Assembly: GCF_001552215.1 (NCBI RefSeq)
Contig: NZ_BCQT01000005.1
Coordinates: 1-64,000, forward strand
DNA: 64,000 nt
Source: Actinomadura macra NBRC 14102
Lineage (GTDB): Bacteria; Actinomycetota; Actinomycetes; Streptosporangiales; Streptosporangiaceae
Direction: 5' to 3'
The notes under the pieces were generated by a model that was not told the DNA's origin, searched no databases, and saw only the letters and a list, made by a program, of their open reading frames with translations. Of this stretch, positions 53,932-63,546 are shown piece by piece. Within the stretch, counting starts at the first letter, position 1, and each line of letters starts with the position of its first letter. The position numbers and the translations under genes were made by a program.

Positions 53932-54849
53932 ATGGGCATGCACGTGATCGTCGGTGCCGGGCAGGTCGGCGCGCACCTGGCCGAACGGCTCACCACGCGC
54001 GGGCACGACGTGATCGTCGTGTCCCGGTCCGGGTCGGGCCCGGACGGGACGGAGCGGGTCGCCGCCGACGTCGCCGACCGGGCTCGGCTCGTCGCGATCG
54101 CCAGGGGCGCCGATGCCATCTACAACTGTGTCAACCCCAAGCTGCACCGCTGGGCACAGGACTGGCCGCCGATGGCGGCCTCGTTCCTTGGCGCGGCGGA
54201 GCAGACCGGCGCCGTCCTGGTGACCCTGGGCTGCCTGTACGGCTACGGGCCGGTGGACCGGCCCATGACCGAGGACCTTCCCCTTGCGGCGACCGGCACG
54301 AAGGGACGCGTCCGCGCGAAGATGTGGCAGGACGCACTGGCCGCGCACCAGGCGGGACGGGTGCGCGCGACCGAACTGCGCGGCTCCGACTACTACGGCC
54401 CCGGCAGCAGCGACCAGGCGTACATCGGCGACGTGCGGTTCGTGAAACCGCTGCTGGCCGGCGAGCGGGTGACGTACCTGAGCGACCCGTCCGTCCCGCA
54501 CGCCTGGACGTACCTGCCGGACGTGGCCGAGGCCCTCGCCATCGCCGGGACCGACGCGCGCGCATGGGGCCGGCCCTGGCACATCCCCACCGGGCCCGCC
54601 GTGTCGACGCGGGAGGTGGCCGAGCGGCTCTGCGCGCTCGCCGGCGCCCCCGCGCCGCGTATCCGCACGCTGCCACGTCCCCTGTTCACCGCGATGGGCA
54701 CGATCTCGCCGCTGTTGCGAGAACTTCGTGAGACGCGCTACCAGTTCGACAATCCGTACGTCCTCGACTCCACGGCATTCGAGACAACGTTCGGCATGGC
54801 ACCTACACCGCTGGACACGGCCCTAAAGTCGATCATCGCCGCGTCCTGA
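53932..54849 (+). CDS. NAD(P)-dependent epimerase/dehydratase-like reductase
   Basis: A 305-residue extended short-chain dehydrogenase fold. Dinucleotide motif HVIVGAGQVGAHLAERL; catalytic-region CLYGYGPVDRPMTEDLP; later FVKPLLAGERVTYLSDPSVPHAWTY and PWHIPTGPAVSTREVAERL. It resembles NAD-dependent epimerase family members and NmrA-like proteins whose substrates are mostly unknown. GGAGGAGAGGAG precedes the ATG at 53932. The divergent TetR protein and its operators make it a regulated, possibly detoxifying, enzyme. Confidence 0.82.
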   Translation: MGMHVIVGAGQVGAHLAERLTTRGHDVIVVSRSGSGPDGTERVAADVADRARLVAIARGADAIYNCVNPKLHRWAQDWPPMAASFLGAAEQTGAVLVTLGCLYGYGPVDRPMTEDLPLAATGTKGRVRAKMWQDALAAHQAGRVRATELRGSDYYGPGSSDQAYIGDVRFVKPLLAGERVTYLSDPSVPHAWTYLPDVAEALAIAGTDARAWGRPWHIPTGPAVSTREVAERLCALAGAPAPRIRTLPRPLFTAMGTISPLLRELRETRYQFDNPYVLDSTAFETTFGMAPTPLDTALKSIIAAS

Positions 54850-54952
54850 AAACGGCCCGGCCGCGCCGTTCGCCGGGGCTGAGGGGCCCGGGTAATTAAG
54901 CTGGCACGGACGGCAGCGCCGTCCACGACGGCGGCGCACAAGGAGGGTTCGG

Positions 54953-57900
54953 ATGCGGATCTCTTTCACGGCGCTGACCGGCGGCGGGCCGCGCGACGTC
55001 GTGGTCACCGTGGACTCCGAGGTCAGCGTGGACGGGATCGCGCGGTCGCTGTCGGCCGCGCTCGACGGGCGGGCACCGCTCGCCGCAACGCCGCACACAG
55101 CGCCGCCCCCAGGGCCACCCGCAGTGCCGCCGCGCTTCGCCAAAGCCGCCGCGCCGTCGGCGCCCTCGGCCTCCCCTGCAACGTCGGCAGGCCCACGCAA
55201 GGCCCTGTGGGTGGACGGCCGGATGCTCGACCCGCAGGCCCTCGCCGTCAAGGAACTGCGTGACGGCGCGATCGTCGCGGTCGAGCAGCGCGGCGCCGCC
55301 GCGACCGTCCGCGCGGAACCGACCGGACTGGTGGAGGTGCGCGTCGTCGGCGGCCCCGCCGCCGGGTCAGTGCACCGGCTGGGGCTCGGCGTCAGCACGA
55401 TCGGCTTCGGGGACGACGTGGACGTCCGGCTGGACGACCCGGCCGTCCCCGCCCGCTCGCTGCGGATCACGGTCGGGGTCGACCGCGTCCAGGTCGAGGC
55501 GTCCGCGATGACACGCGCGGCCCTGGACGGCGAGCCGCTGACGGCGCCGGCGGACTGGCCGTCCGGAGGAATGCTGGCGGTCGGCTCCAGCGTCCTCACC
55601 CTCGCCCCGAGCGCCGCACCCGACACCCACCTGGAGCCGCTGCCCGAGGGCGGTCTCGCTTTCAACCGCCCGCCTCGGCTGAATCCCGGGCACCACGTCC
55701 GGCGGCTGGAGGTCCCCAAGCGTCCCGAACGCAACCCGAGGGAACGGCTCCGGCTGTTCGGCGCGATCCTGTTCTCGGTGTTCGGGCTCGTCATGGCGTT
55801 CGCGATGGGCCAGTGGTGGTGGGCGCTGTTCGCGCTGGCCTGGCCGGTGATGACGGTCGGCGAGTGGATCGGCGACCGGCTGCACGGACGCAAGTCGTAC
55901 AAGAAGGCGCTCAAGGAGTACCACCGCAAGACCGGGGAGTTCGACGGCGAGCTGGACCGGCTGCGGCGCGAGGACCAGGCCGAACGACGCGCCCTGCATC
56001 CCGATCCCGCCGAGGTGCTGCTCACCGCGACCGGCCCGCGGCGGCGCCTGTGGGAGCGGCGCCGCGGCGACCCCGACGCGCTCCACCTGCGGCTCGGCCT
56101 CGCCGACCTGCCCGCCCGCATCGAACTGTCGGGGGACGTGCCCGTCCCGGCGGCACGGCAGGTTCCGGTGGCGCTGCCGCTGGCCGAGCTGGGCGTCCTC
56201 GGCGTGACCGGCCCGCGCCGCACGTCCCGCGCCCTGGCCCGCTGGCTCGTCGCCCAGGCCGCCGCCCTGCACAGCCCCCGTGACCTGGCCATCATCGTGC
56301 TGTCCGCCGACCCGGAGTCGGGCGAGGAATGGAACTGGGTGCGCTGGCTGCCGCACTGCGCGCCGCGCGAGGGCGAGGAGTGCGTGGCCCTCGTCGGCAC
56401 CGACCCCGACTCGATCGCGCACCGCGTCACCGAGCTGACGATCCGCGTGACCGAACGCCGCCGGGCCGCGCAGGCCCAGTCCCAGTTCTTCGGCCAGGGA
56501 AAGCCCGCCGACCACGTCCCGTACAACATCCTGATCGTGCTGGACGGCGCGCGCACCCTACGCCGCATCCCCGGCATGCCCATGCTGCTCTCACGCGGAT
56601 CCGAGTACGGCCTGTACGCCATCTGCGTCGACGACGAGGAACGGCTCCTGCCTGAGGAGTGCACCGCGGTCGCCGCCTGGGATCCGCAGTACTCCTCCTA
56701 CATCCACCTTCGTGGCCAGGGGCTGGACGTCCTGGGGCCAGTGCTCGCCGACCAGGTATCCCCGTCCTGGACCGACCGGGTGGCGCGCGCGCTGGCGCCC
56801 GTCCGGGACGTCTCCCGCGAGGATGCCGAAGAGTCGATTCCCGCTCAGGTACGGCTCCTCGACCTGCTCGACATGCCCGAACCCACCGCCGAACACATCA
56901 TCCGATCCTGGACGCGCACGCACGGCCGGGCCACCCGGGTGCCGATCGGGCTGGGCACAGGTAACCGCCCAGGCCGTTCCCAGCAGGCGTACCAGATCGA
57001 CCTGCGCGCCGACGGACCCCACGGGCTCATCGCGGGAACCACGGGCGCGGGCAAGTCCGAACTGCTCCAGACCCTCATCGCGTCCCTGGCCGTGGCGAAC
57101 CGTCCGGACGAGATGACGTTCGTCCTCATCGACTACAAGGGCGGTGCCGCGTTCAAGGACTGCGCGCGCCTCCCCCACGTCGTCGGTATGGTCACCGACC
57201 TGGACGGGCACGCGACAGAGCGCGCGCTCGAATCGCTCGCCGCCGAACTGCGGCGCCGCGAGGAGGTTCTCCTCCATTACGGCGCCAAGGACATCGACGA
57301 CTACCACGACCTACCGGCGGCAACCCCTCCCCACCAGGCCCTGCCCTCGATGCCGCGGCTCGTCCTCGTCATCGACGAGTTCGCCGCGATGGTCACCGAC
57401 CTGCCCGACTTCCTCACCGGCCTGGTCGACATCGGACGCCGCGGCCGTTCCCTCGGCGTCCACCTGATCCTGGCGACGCAGCGCCCCGCCGGGGTGGTGA
57501 CCGCCGACATCCGCGCCAACACCAACCTGCGCATCGCCCTGCGCGTCACCGACCCGGACGAGTCCACCGATGTCCTCGACTCCCCCGATGCCGCGCAGAT
57601 CTCCAAGTCCACCCCTGGACGCTGCTACGTCCGCTCTGGCGTGTCCTCCCTGCACGCCGTCCAGTCCGCGCGGATCGGGGGCCGCCGCCCCGGTGCCACC
57701 GACCGCCGCACCACCGTCCTGCCGCTGCCCTGGCAGCACCTCGGGCGGCCGGTCCCCGGCCCCCGCGAGGCCGCCGACGACCAGAGCACCGACCTCGCCG
57801 TCCTCGTCCAGGCGATCGACGAGGCCGCCCGCCGCGCCGGCATCGCCCGCCAGCCGTCCCCCTGGCTGAACCCGCTGCCCGAACGGGTCCGGCTGGCGCC

Positions 57901-59479
57901 CCGCACCGCCGCCGGCGGCTCGGTCGTGGAGGTCCCGCCGATCCCGTTCGGCATCACCGACCTGCCCGCCGTCCAGTCGCGCGAGGAACTCGCCCTCGAC
58001 CTCGCCTCCGGCGGCCACCTCTACCTCGCCGGCTCCGCCCAGTCGGGCCGTTCCACCGCGCTGCGCACCATCGCCGGTGCCCTCGCCGGCTCCTGCTCCC
58101 CCTACGACGCGCACCTGTACGCGATCGACTGCGGCGCGGGCGCCCTGCTGCCCCTGATCTCCCTCCCGCACTGCGGTGCCGTCGTCGGCCGCGAGCAGCT
58201 CGACCGCTGCGAGCGCCTCCTCACCGCCCTGTCCGCCGAGGTCGCCCGCCGCCAGCAGTTGCTCGCCGAGGCCGGCTTCGCGTCCCTCGCCGAGCAGCGC
58301 GCCGCCGTCGCCGCCACCGACCGCCTCCCCTGGATGGTCCTGCTCCTGGACCGTTGGGAGGGCTTCCTCGGCGCGTTCGAGCACTACGACTACGGCCGCC
58401 TCGTCGACCAGACCCTCCGCCTTCTGCGCGAGGGCGCCGCGGTCGGCCTCCGTGCCGTCTTCACCGGCGACCGCTCCGGTCTCGGGGGCCAGGTCTCCAC
58501 CGTCTTCGACCGCCGTCTCGTCCTGCGCATGTCCGACCCCAACGACTACGGCTACGCGGGCCTCCAGGAGAAGCACGTCCCCGCCGCGATGCCTCCAGGC
58601 CGTGCCCTGGAGTCCGTCGCGCCCGGCGCGCCGCTCCAGGAGTCGCAGATCGGCCTGCTCTCGGACGACCCGTCCGGGGCGGCCCAGGTCGCCGCCCTCC
58701 AGGAGATCGCCCGCGTCTCCGTCGCCCGTTACGGCCGCCTCCCGCGCCGCCTGCGCCCCCTGCATGTGGACGAGTTGCCCGTCCGCGTCACCTACCGCGA
58801 GGCGATGGCGCTGGACCCCGACTTCCTCGCCCCCTCGGCCCTGTGGGCCCTCGTCGGCGTCGGCGGCGACACCCTCGCGCCGGTCGGCGTCGACCTGCTC
58901 AACGAGGGCCCCGGCTTCGCCGTCGCGGGCCCGCCGCGCTCCGGCCGCTCCACCACGCTCCGGACGATCGTGCATTCGCTGCTCGATCCCGCCGTCGGGG
59001 GCGGCCTCGTCCCGGTCGTCCTGATCACCCCGCGCCGCTCCCCGCTCCGCCTCCTGTCGGGCCGTCCCGGTGTCCTCGGGCTCCTCACCTCCGACTCCGA
59101 GGCCGTCGACCTGGAGAAGGCGATCGGCGAAGAGCACCGCTACGCCGTCATCGTCGACGATGCCGAACTCCTCGACGAGACCGACCTCGACGACGCCCTC
59201 CGCGACGTCCTGCGCACCGCCCGCGACGGCGAGCACGCCGTCGTCATCGGCGGCACCACCTCCGACCTGGGCCGGGGCTACCGAGGCTTCCTCTCCGACA
59301 CCCGCCGCTCCCGCTCGGGCGTCCTGTTGTCCATCGACTCCCCGGACGACGGCGACATGTTCGGCCTGCGCCTGCCCCGCAACGCGCCCTTGGCGGGCCC
59401 GACCGGCCGTGGTCTCTTCGTGGCCGCCGGGGCCACCACCCAGATCCAGGTGGCCCTCCCACCCCCCACCACCGACTGA
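54953..59479 (+). CDS. EssC/EccC-like FHA-FtsK type VII secretion ATPase
   Basis: A 1,508-residue protein. Order: a small N-terminal domain (ISFTALTGGGPRDVVVTVDS), a Pro/Ala linker, an FHA-like domain (about 120-215, VEVRVVGGPAAGSVHRLGLG), two membrane helices (about 262-305), a DUF region, then three FtsK/SpoIIIE ATPase modules. Walker A of module 1 is intact (GTTGAGKS, 695-702; Walker B VLVIDEFAA near 807). Modules 2 and 3 have Arg for Lys (GSAQSGRS, 1027-1034; GPPRSGRS, 1326-1333), as in EccC proteins whose later modules bind rather than hydrolyse. It faces a WXG100 gene. No eccB, eccD or mycosin is seen. Confidence 0.88.
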   Translation: MRISFTALTGGGPRDVVVTVDSEVSVDGIARSLSAALDGRAPLAATPHTAPPPGPPAVPPRFAKAAAPSAPSASPATSAGPRKALWVDGRMLDPQALAVKELRDGAIVAVEQRGAAATVRAEPTGLVEVRVVGGPAAGSVHRLGLGVSTIGFGDDVDVRLDDPAVPARSLRITVGVDRVQVEASAMTRAALDGEPLTAPADWPSGGMLAVGSSVLTLAPSAAPDTHLEPLPEGGLAFNRPPRLNPGHHVRRLEVPKRPERNPRERLRLFGAILFSVFGLVMAFAMGQWWWALFALAWPVMTVGEWIGDRLHGRKSYKKALKEYHRKTGEFDGELDRLRREDQAERRALHPDPAEVLLTATGPRRRLWERRRGDPDALHLRLGLADLPARIELSGDVPVPAARQVPVALPLAELGVLGVTGPRRTSRALARWLVAQAAALHSPRDLAIIVLSADPESGEEWNWVRWLPHCAPREGEECVALVGTDPDSIAHRVTELTIRVTERRRAAQAQSQFFGQGKPADHVPYNILIVLDGARTLRRIPGMPMLLSRGSEYGLYAICVDDEERLLPEECTAVAAWDPQYSSYIHLRGQGLDVLGPVLADQVSPSWTDRVARALAPVRDVSREDAEESIPAQVRLLDLLDMPEPTAEHIIRSWTRTHGRATRVPIGLGTGNRPGRSQQAYQIDLRADGPHGLIAGTTGAGKSELLQTLIASLAVANRPDEMTFVLIDYKGGAAFKDCARLPHVVGMVTDLDGHATERALESLAAELRRREEVLLHYGAKDIDDYHDLPAATPPHQALPSMPRLVLVIDEFAAMVTDLPDFLTGLVDIGRRGRSLGVHLILATQRPAGVVTADIRANTNLRIALRVTDPDESTDVLDSPDAAQISKSTPGRCYVRSGVSSLHAVQSARIGGRRPGATDRRTTVLPLPWQHLGRPVPGPREAADDQSTDLAVLVQAIDEAARRAGIARQPSPWLNPLPERVRLAPRTAAGGSVVEVPPIPFGITDLPAVQSREELALDLASGGHLYLAGSAQSGRSTALRTIAGALAGSCSPYDAHLYAIDCGAGALLPLISLPHCGAVVGREQLDRCERLLTALSAEVARRQQLLAEAGFASLAEQRAAVAATDRLPWMVLLLDRWEGFLGAFEHYDYGRLVDQTLRLLREGAAVGLRAVFTGDRSGLGGQVSTVFDRRLVLRMSDPNDYGYAGLQEKHVPAAMPPGRALESVAPGAPLQESQIGLLSDDPSGAAQVAALQEIARVSVARYGRLPRRLRPLHVDELPVRVTYREAMALDPDFLAPSALWALVGVGGDTLAPVGVDLLNEGPGFAVAGPPRSGRSTTLRTIVHSLLDPAVGGGLVPVVLITPRRSPLRLLSGRPGVLGLLTSDSEAVDLEKAIGEEHRYAVIVDDAELLDETDLDDALRDVLRTARDGEHAVVIGGTTSDLGRGYRGFLSDTRRSRSGVLLSIDSPDDGDMFGLRLPRNAPLAGPTGRGLFVAAGATTQIQVALPPPTTD

Positions 59480-59600
59480 CGATCTTTGCGATCGATCCCG
59501 ACGACCCTGGTGACGGGTTTCGAGGAGGTCGCCGACCAGGGGCTTTCGCCTGCGTTCGTTGTGAGAGTTCGCCAGGGCGGGTGATGGCGGGCACAAAAAG

Positions 59601-59637
59601 GCGGGTCCCGGCCTCGGGGGGATGGGCCGGGACCCGC
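59601..59637 (-). terminator. intrinsic terminator between eccC-like and WXG100 genes
   Basis: GCGGGTCCCGGCC (59601-59613) pairs with GGCCGGGACCCGC (59625-59637). On the minus strand the hairpin is followed by CTTTTTG, so it should end the WXG100 message; it may work both ways. Confidence 0.75.
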
Positions 59638-59657
59638 GGTCCTTGGGGGGCGAGGCG

Positions 59658-59930
59658 TCAGCGGGTGGCGGCCTCGATGTTCTGCTGGGACTTCTTGATG
59701 TCCTGGCCGCCCTGTTCGAGGGCGAGAGCCATCTTGTCGAATGCGGTCTTGGCCTCGGCCCAGGCCGAGCGGAACCGGTCGGCGCCTGGCCCCCACCAGA
59801 CCTGAGAACTGCTGACCGTCCGGCCGTTGAGATCCTTGATCAGTGCATCGAGGTTGCGTGAGTGCTTGCTGAAGATCCGGGACAGCTCTTCCAGTTCGCC
59901 GATGTTGGCGCCGCGCTTGTCACCGCTCAC
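59658..59930 (-). CDS. WXG100-family (ESAT-6-like) secreted protein
   Basis: A 90-residue helical hairpin protein. VWWGPGADRFRSAW near residue 45 contains the WxG turn between two helices (GELEELSRIFSKHSRNLDAL and KTAFDKMALALEQGGQDI). The C-terminal YxxxD/E export motif is not evident, so it may travel bound to a partner. It is the likely substrate of the convergent EssC-like ATPase. The GTG start has AAAGG upstream. The next 290 bases upstream are relatively AT-rich and hold its promoter. Confidence 0.85.
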   Translation of the reverse strand: MSGDKRGANIGELEELSRIFSKHSRNLDALIKDLNGRTVSSSQVWWGPGADRFRSAWAEAKTAFDKMALALEQGGQDIKKSQQNIEAATR

Positions 59931-60223
59931 CGTTCGACCTTTCGTCGCCGGAACGCTTTCTCTGCCCTGCCGTCAAGAATGGCGACAGCCTACGCCCCTA
60001 CGATCACCTGAATCCAGCGGCCGCACCTCCGAAACGGCCACAATCCCGCCATCGAACCTTGTCCGGATGTGGACAACTACAGCCCACCAGGTGGGCGTTT
60101 ACGCCGCCGTAGGTGACGTAGCGCAATCCCGTGACGTGCATCATTACCGTACGTCAAGGAGTTTTCAGAGCGAGCTGGACAGTGCATTATCCGGGAAACA
60201 CTTCATTGCCCGGAAAGCGCACC

Positions 60224-60766
60224 TCAGCGGGTGGGGAGGTCCGGGTCGTTCACCGGACGCGCGGCCGGGTCGAGGACGCGCTCGCCGATCAAGGTGATCT
60301 GCTCGCCCCGGGTCCGGAACTCGAAGCGGCGCCGGACCAACTGGGTGAGCTTGCCGCTGTCGTAGCGGACCTCGGTGTGCTCGACGGCCTCCAGGGTGAT
60401 GCGGTCGCCGGTCCGGGTGGCCTTGCCACCGTCAAGGCGGGTACGGGCGCCGGTGTAGGCGGGGCCGCCCTCGACCGGCGCACGGTTGCGGGTCTCCAGT
60501 TCGCGGACGGCCCGTTCCTGGACATGGGCCACGCGCGGCGAGATGCGCACGCCGAGGATCTCGGTGGGGGAACTCCGGTCGTGGTGCCGCTGCTGGACGA
60601 GTGCCTGGGAGCGGCGCTCCAGCAGGGTGCTCGCGGCGGCTGTCAGCTGCCGGGTGGTCTCGGCGTCCACATCGGGCGAGGTCCGCCGGACGACGGACGA
60701 CGCGGGCAGCAGCGCGCAGCCGGCCAGGACGATCGCCAGGCCGGCCCTGGTCCACTGGCGAACCAT
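60224..60766 (-). CDS. putative lipoprotein of unknown function
   Basis: The 180-residue product starts MVRQWTRAGLAIVLAGCALL, with a lipobox LAGC near residue 17. The mature part has helical TTRQLTAAASTLLERRSQAL, then beta-rich sequence with RITLEAVEHTEVRY and EQITLIGERVL. No family is recognised. CGGAGGAGG precedes the ATG. It lies 44 bases downstream of the CobW-like gene on the same strand and could be under the same Zur-like control. Confidence 0.7.
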   Translation of the reverse strand: MVRQWTRAGLAIVLAGCALLPASSVVRRTSPDVDAETTRQLTAAASTLLERRSQALVQQRHHDRSSPTEILGVRISPRVAHVQERAVRELETRNRAPVEGGPAYTGARTRLDGGKATRTGDRITLEAVEHTEVRYDSGKLTQLVRRRFEFRTRGEQITLIGERVLDPAARPVNDPDLPTR

Positions 60767-60810
60767 CGGCCTCCTCCGCTGGATCCGAGGCGAACATACA
60801 CCGCCTCGGA

Positions 60811-61917
60811 CTAGCCGAGGACTCCCGCGAAGGGGTCGGTGTAGGTCTCCCAGGCGGTGGATCCGGCGAGCATCTCGTCGTGGGTGAGGAGGCAGCCGTC
60901 CAGGAGGGTGCAGAGGGCGGCCCGGTCGACCGCCGGACCGGTGAAGGAGATCAGCTGGGTCCGGTCGCCGAGCTTCGGCCGCCAGTCGAGCGTGGCGGCG
61001 GCCCGCCGGGCGGGCGGTTCCTCCGTCCAGGCGGCGCGCGGGCGGGCGGCGAGCCAGGGGCCGTGGTCCTCGATCATGAGGAGGCCGGCCACGCAGTCCC
61101 AGGACAGCAGGGTGTTCGGACGGTTGGCGATCCAGATGCGGCCCCGGCTCCGCACGGCGCCGGCGGCGAGGTCGCGCAGGGCGTCGTGGAGCCGGCCGGG
61201 GTGCAGCGGGCGGAGCCGGCGCCACAGGACGGTGGCGAGGCCGTCCGACTCCAGGTCGCAGGGCAGCCGGAGGGTGGCCGGGGAGACCTTGGCGGCGAGG
61301 TCGGCGGCGGAGACCGGGACGACGGGCGGCAGCAGTTCGTCCAGGAGGGTCACCGGCGTACCAGCGCCGAGGTGTTCGAGGACGGTCTCCGCCAGATCGC
61401 CCGGCGAGGACAGGACGAGGCCGGACGCGTACTCGATCTGCCGCGCGAGCGTCTCGGCGACGTAGCGGTCGTCGTCGGGGGCGGCGGCGAGGGCGCGGGT
61501 GCCGAGCGGGTCGGCGCAGGCCAGGTCCTCCAGGAGGGGGCCGGGGGCGACGGCGGTCAGGACGCCCGCGAGATGGACACCCGTGATCCTGTCCAGCTCG
61601 GGGGCGACGATGCCGGGATCGACGGATTCCCAGGTCTCGATGACCACGAGGCTCGCGTCGGCCGACAGCCGGGCGACGGTGGGCAGGACGTCCTCGCGGA
61701 GGGTGCAGGACACGCAGCCGTGGTCGACGCGCACGTCGGCACGCTCCCGGACTCCCCACGCGTCCATGACGACGCGCTCGACCTGTCCACCGGCGATGCC
61801 GCGGAGATCGTGGTGGACGGCGACGGAGTGCGGGGCGGACGCCAGGAGCCGGTCGACGGTCTCTCCGCGGGCGTCGGCGTGCAGGCCGGACACGATGACA
61901 ACGGGGATGCTCGGCAC
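60811..61917 (-). CDS. CobW/COG0523-family protein lacking a normal Walker A
   Basis: A 368-residue protein of the CobW metallochaperone family. The usual GxxGxGKTT loop is replaced by VVIVSGLHADARGETVDRLL, with no P-loop lysine, while the metal motif CxxC is kept (HGCVSCTLREDVLP). The C-terminal CobW domain is present (LRPLHPGRLHDALRDLA ... KLGDRTQLISFTG). Normal members use GTP to deliver zinc or cobalt. The GTG at 61917 follows GGGAGGAG, and a Zur-like box lies 16 bases further upstream. It is probably zinc-regulated, but its GTPase activity is doubtful. Confidence 0.8.
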   Translation of the reverse strand: MPSIPVVIVSGLHADARGETVDRLLASAPHSVAVHHDLRGIAGGQVERVVMDAWGVRERADVRVDHGCVSCTLREDVLPTVARLSADASLVVIETWESVDPGIVAPELDRITGVHLAGVLTAVAPGPLLEDLACADPLGTRALAAAPDDDRYVAETLARQIEYASGLVLSSPGDLAETVLEHLGAGTPVTLLDELLPPVVPVSAADLAAKVSPATLRLPCDLESDGLATVLWRRLRPLHPGRLHDALRDLAAGAVRSRGRIWIANRPNTLLSWDCVAGLLMIEDHGPWLAARPRAAWTEEPPARRAAATLDWRPKLGDRTQLISFTGPAVDRAALCTLLDGCLLTHDEMLAGSTAWETYTDPFAGVLG

Positions 61918-61933
61918 GCCGCTCCTCCCAAAG

Positions 61934-61948
61934 CGAAAACCGTTATCG
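61934..61948. promoter_or_regulatory. Zur-like box upstream of the CobW-like gene
   Basis: CGAAAAC-C-GTTATCG forms a 7-1-7 palindrome with one mismatch, the pattern of actinobacterial Zur sites. It is 17 bases before the GTG, where a bound repressor would block transcription. Confidence 0.65.
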
Positions 61949-62027
61949 TTATGTTCGCACGAATGACGCGTCCGCACGGCCCATCGGGGAGGAAAGCGCG
62001 CGCCGGCTCGGGGCCGGTCGCGTGAAA

Positions 62028-62061
62028 GAAGGCCCGCACCTTCGGGGAGGTGCGGGCCTTC
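62028..62061 (-). terminator. intrinsic terminator after the SPFH operon
   Basis: GAAGGCCCGCACCT (62028-62041) pairs with AGGTGCGGGCCTTC (62048-62061) around a six-base loop. On the minus strand a CTTTC run follows. It is 18 bases beyond the stop of the small membrane protein. Confidence 0.78.
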
Positions 62062-62079
62062 GCATCGCTCGGGCGCGCA

Positions 62080-62409
62080 TCAGCCGGACTCGACCTCCAG
62101 CGCGGCGACGCGGGAGCGGGCTTCGGCCATGGCCTCGTGGTAGCGGGTGTCCCAGTCCGGATCGCCGTCCGGGATGGTGGCGACGGTCTGGCGGCCGAGT
62201 TCGTCCAGCAGGCCGCCGGAGGCGTCCCGGGTGACCTGGCGGACGACGACCGCGGTGGCGCCGCCCGAGGCCTCGGTGTGGGTCTCCCAGCGCGCGGACG
62301 GGCCGGGCCGCCGCCGGCCGTCGGGGGCGAGCCCACCGAACGCGTACAGCAGCAGGACCACCACCACGGCCGCGACGGCGAGCAACGCCAGGATGATCAG
62401 GAACCGCAC
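62080..62409 (-). CDS. small membrane-anchored protein next to the SPFH gene
   Basis: A 109-residue protein with one N-terminal helix ([24 protein letters not shown]) and a hydrophilic domain ([46 protein letters not shown]). No named family recognised. The GTG lies seven bases after the SPFH stop with GGAGGTGAGG upstream, so it belongs to the same operon and may be an accessory of that complex. Confidence 0.75.
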   Translation of the reverse strand: MRFLIILALLAVAAVVVVLLLYAFGGLAPDGRRRPGPSARWETHTEASGGATAVVVRQVTRDASGGLLDELGRQTVATIPDGDPDWDTRYHEAMAEARSRVAALEVESG

Positions 62410-62416
62410 CGCCGCC

Positions 62417-63463
62417 TCACCTCCGCGGGAGGAGCGAGCCGTTGGGGTTGCCGGGGGCGTAGACCGTGATGCCCTGCGGGAGCGCCTTCAGCTCCTCGAT
62501 CCTCGCGCACGTCGGGCACTTGTTGTAGCCGTCCTGGCGCGCCTTGTTCGCCGCGGCCTCCGCCTTGGCCGTCGCCACCTTCGCCTGCGCCTCGCTGACC
62601 TGTGCGAACGCGGCCTGGGCGCGGTCCACGGCGTCCTGCACCTTCGACGGCAGCGTGACCCGCACCAGGTTGAAGTGGATGTTGGTGACGAACTTGCCGC
62701 CGAGGGTCTGCTCCAGGTCGGCGGCGAGGCTGGTGTTGATCGAGTTCTGGACCTTGGCGATGTTGGCGTTGTTGCTCTGCGGCTGCTGCCCGGGCTGCCG
62801 CGGCGTCTGCGGAGGGGTGGGCACGGTCGGCGCGGAGGTGTTCTGCACCAGTGCGCAGGACGAGACGAGCTCGGCGCAGCGGAAGCTGTTGATCTGGCTG
62901 CGCAGGTCGTTGTCTATCACCGGCCGGACGATCTGGTCGAGGAACGCCGACCATCCCTTGTCGCCGTCGAAGGGGGAGTAGGTCTTGCCGTCGGCGCTGC
63001 GGAACTTGCGGGTGCCGTACTTGTCGTCGAACGCCCGAAGCGACTGGTGGTCCTGGTTGAGGGTGAAGTAGAGGGTGCCCTCGATGCCCATGTTGACGCC
63101 GTCCGCGCTGGGGACGGTGACGACGTCCACGCCGGACTCCTCGCCCTTACGCGCGTCGGAGGTGATCGTGTAGAAGCGCTGCTGCGCCGGGTACTTGTGG
63201 ACCTTGGAGTAGAGGCCGACCCAGGTACGGCCGGATCCGGGGTCGATGACCTGGCGGATCCGGTTGTTGTCGAAGAACCCGCCGTTGCGGACGACCGCGA
63301 TCTCCCCGCCGCTCGTCCGCTCGTACCCGCCGAGCAAGGCGCTCAGCGCGGGCCACACCACCACGACCAGGACGACCGCGATGACGATGGCGGTACGCCT
63401 GCGCGGCGCCCGCAGTCCGGCCGTCCCGGCGCCCTTCGCAGCGGTCGACTCCTTCTTGGCCAC
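62417..63463 (-). CDS. SPFH/Band 7 domain protein
   Basis: A 348-residue membrane protein: a basic cytoplasmic N-terminus, one helix ([21 protein letters not shown], about 25-45), an SPFH domain (about 55-250) with [15 protein letters not shown], then a coiled-coil rich in Ala/Glu/Lys ([23 protein letters not shown]) and a C-terminal CPTC motif before [19 protein letters not shown] proteins form large membrane rings that organise lipids or proteases. The GTG at 63463 has GAGAGGAG seven bases upstream. The gene is divergent from the carboxylase alpha gene. Confidence 0.82.
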   Translation of the reverse strand: MAKKESTAAKGAGTAGLRAPRRRTAIVIAVVLVVVVWPALSALLGGYERTSGGEIAVVRNGGFFDNNRIRQVIDPGSGRTWVGLYSKVHKYPAQQRFYTITSDARKGEESGVDVVTVPSADGVNMGIEGTLYFTLNQDHQSLRAFDDKYGTRKFRSADGKTYSPFDGDKGWSAFLDQIVRPVIDNDLRSQINSFRCAELVSSCALVQNTSAPTVPTPPQTPRQPGQQPQSNNANIAKVQNSINTSLAADLEQTLGGKFVTNIHFNLVRVTLPSKVQDAVDRAQAAFAQVSEAQAKVATAKAEAAANKARQDGYNKCPTCARIEELKALPQGITVYAPGNPNGSLLPRR

Positions 63464-63546
63464 GTCCCGACTCCTCTCCCATCGCGCGCCGTTGCGGCCC
63501 GCGGGTTCGCTGTTCAGACGGACGGGAGTCTGTCGCGGATCCGGTG

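Noticed and set aside
59931..60223. Possible small RNA or tRNA in the AT-richer gap upstream of the WXG100 gene
   Set aside because: No cloverleaf, T-loop consensus or strong terminator was found; it is most simply a promoter region.
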